Shown here: piece after piece, positions 5,006-6,279 of the stretch
Numbering within the stretch: position 1 is the stretch's first letter
Layout: each line of letters starts with the position of its first letter
The notes under the pieces: model-generated
What the model was told of the DNA's origin: nothing
Databases searched by the model: none
The model's input: only the letters and a program-made list of their open reading frames with translations
Translations under genes and position numbers: made by a program
Assembly: GCA_003695205.1 (NCBI GenBank)
Contig: RFIO01000295.1
Coordinates: 1-6,279 of the forward strand
DNA from: Deltaproteobacteria bacterium
Lineage (GTDB): Bacteria > Desulfobacterota > Desulfuromonadia > Desulfuromonadales > Geothermobacteraceae
Length of the DNA stretch: 6,279 nucleotides
Reading direction: 5' to 3'

Positions 5006-6279
<1,274 letters not shown>

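Overview
The window is GC-rich (about 60% by eye), gene-dense bacterial chromosome. The gene content and protein style suggest an anaerobic or microaerophilic deltaproteobacterium of the Desulfuromonas/Geobacter type: a PerR-type Fur protein next to katG, a GAF-rich sigma54 activator, a CYTH protein with a short Cys-rich leader, and a PdhA-like N-terminus. This placement is an inference from style, not a database result. I see no mobile element, CRISPR array, tRNA or rRNA.

Left part, minus strand: the first codons of a probable pyruvate dehydrogenase E1 alpha subunit (82 to 1) leave the window. Upstream of them, on the same strand, is a CYTH-domain (triphosphate tunnel) protein (853 to 185) whose first 35 residues carry a four-cysteine, zinc-ribbon-like segment. 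A good sigma70-like promoter in the 102-bp gap suggests the pdhA-like gene can be transcribed on its own.

Centre: a divergent control region (854-1001) separates the CYTH gene from a 938-residue sigma54-dependent activator (1002-3818) with three tandem GAF-type sensor regions, an AAA+ motor with intact GAFTGA motif but unusual insertions, and a C-terminus that does not look like the usual Fis-type helix-turn-helix. The control region holds a TTGACA promoter whose -10 and start site are covered by a perfect 14-bp palindrome, plus a possible sigma54-type -24/-12 element.

Right part, plus strand: a 187-bp gap with two dyads leads to a small secreted/membrane protein of unknown function (4006-4269), closed by a strong intrinsic terminator (4297-4326). 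Then come a PerR-type peroxide regulator (4442-4885, GTG start) and the first 424 codons of the catalase-peroxidase KatG (from 5006), which runs off the window. Between perR and katG, a long AT-rich dyad (4919-4944) overlaps the katG -35 element. This is the layout expected for PerR-repressed, peroxide-inducible katG, so perR-katG forms an oxidative-stress module.

Most of the window is recognisable biology. The parts that deserve a second look are the architecture and control of the triple-GAF activator, the Cys-rich leader on the CYTH protein, the orphan small membrane protein with its structured upstream region, and the form of the katG operator.
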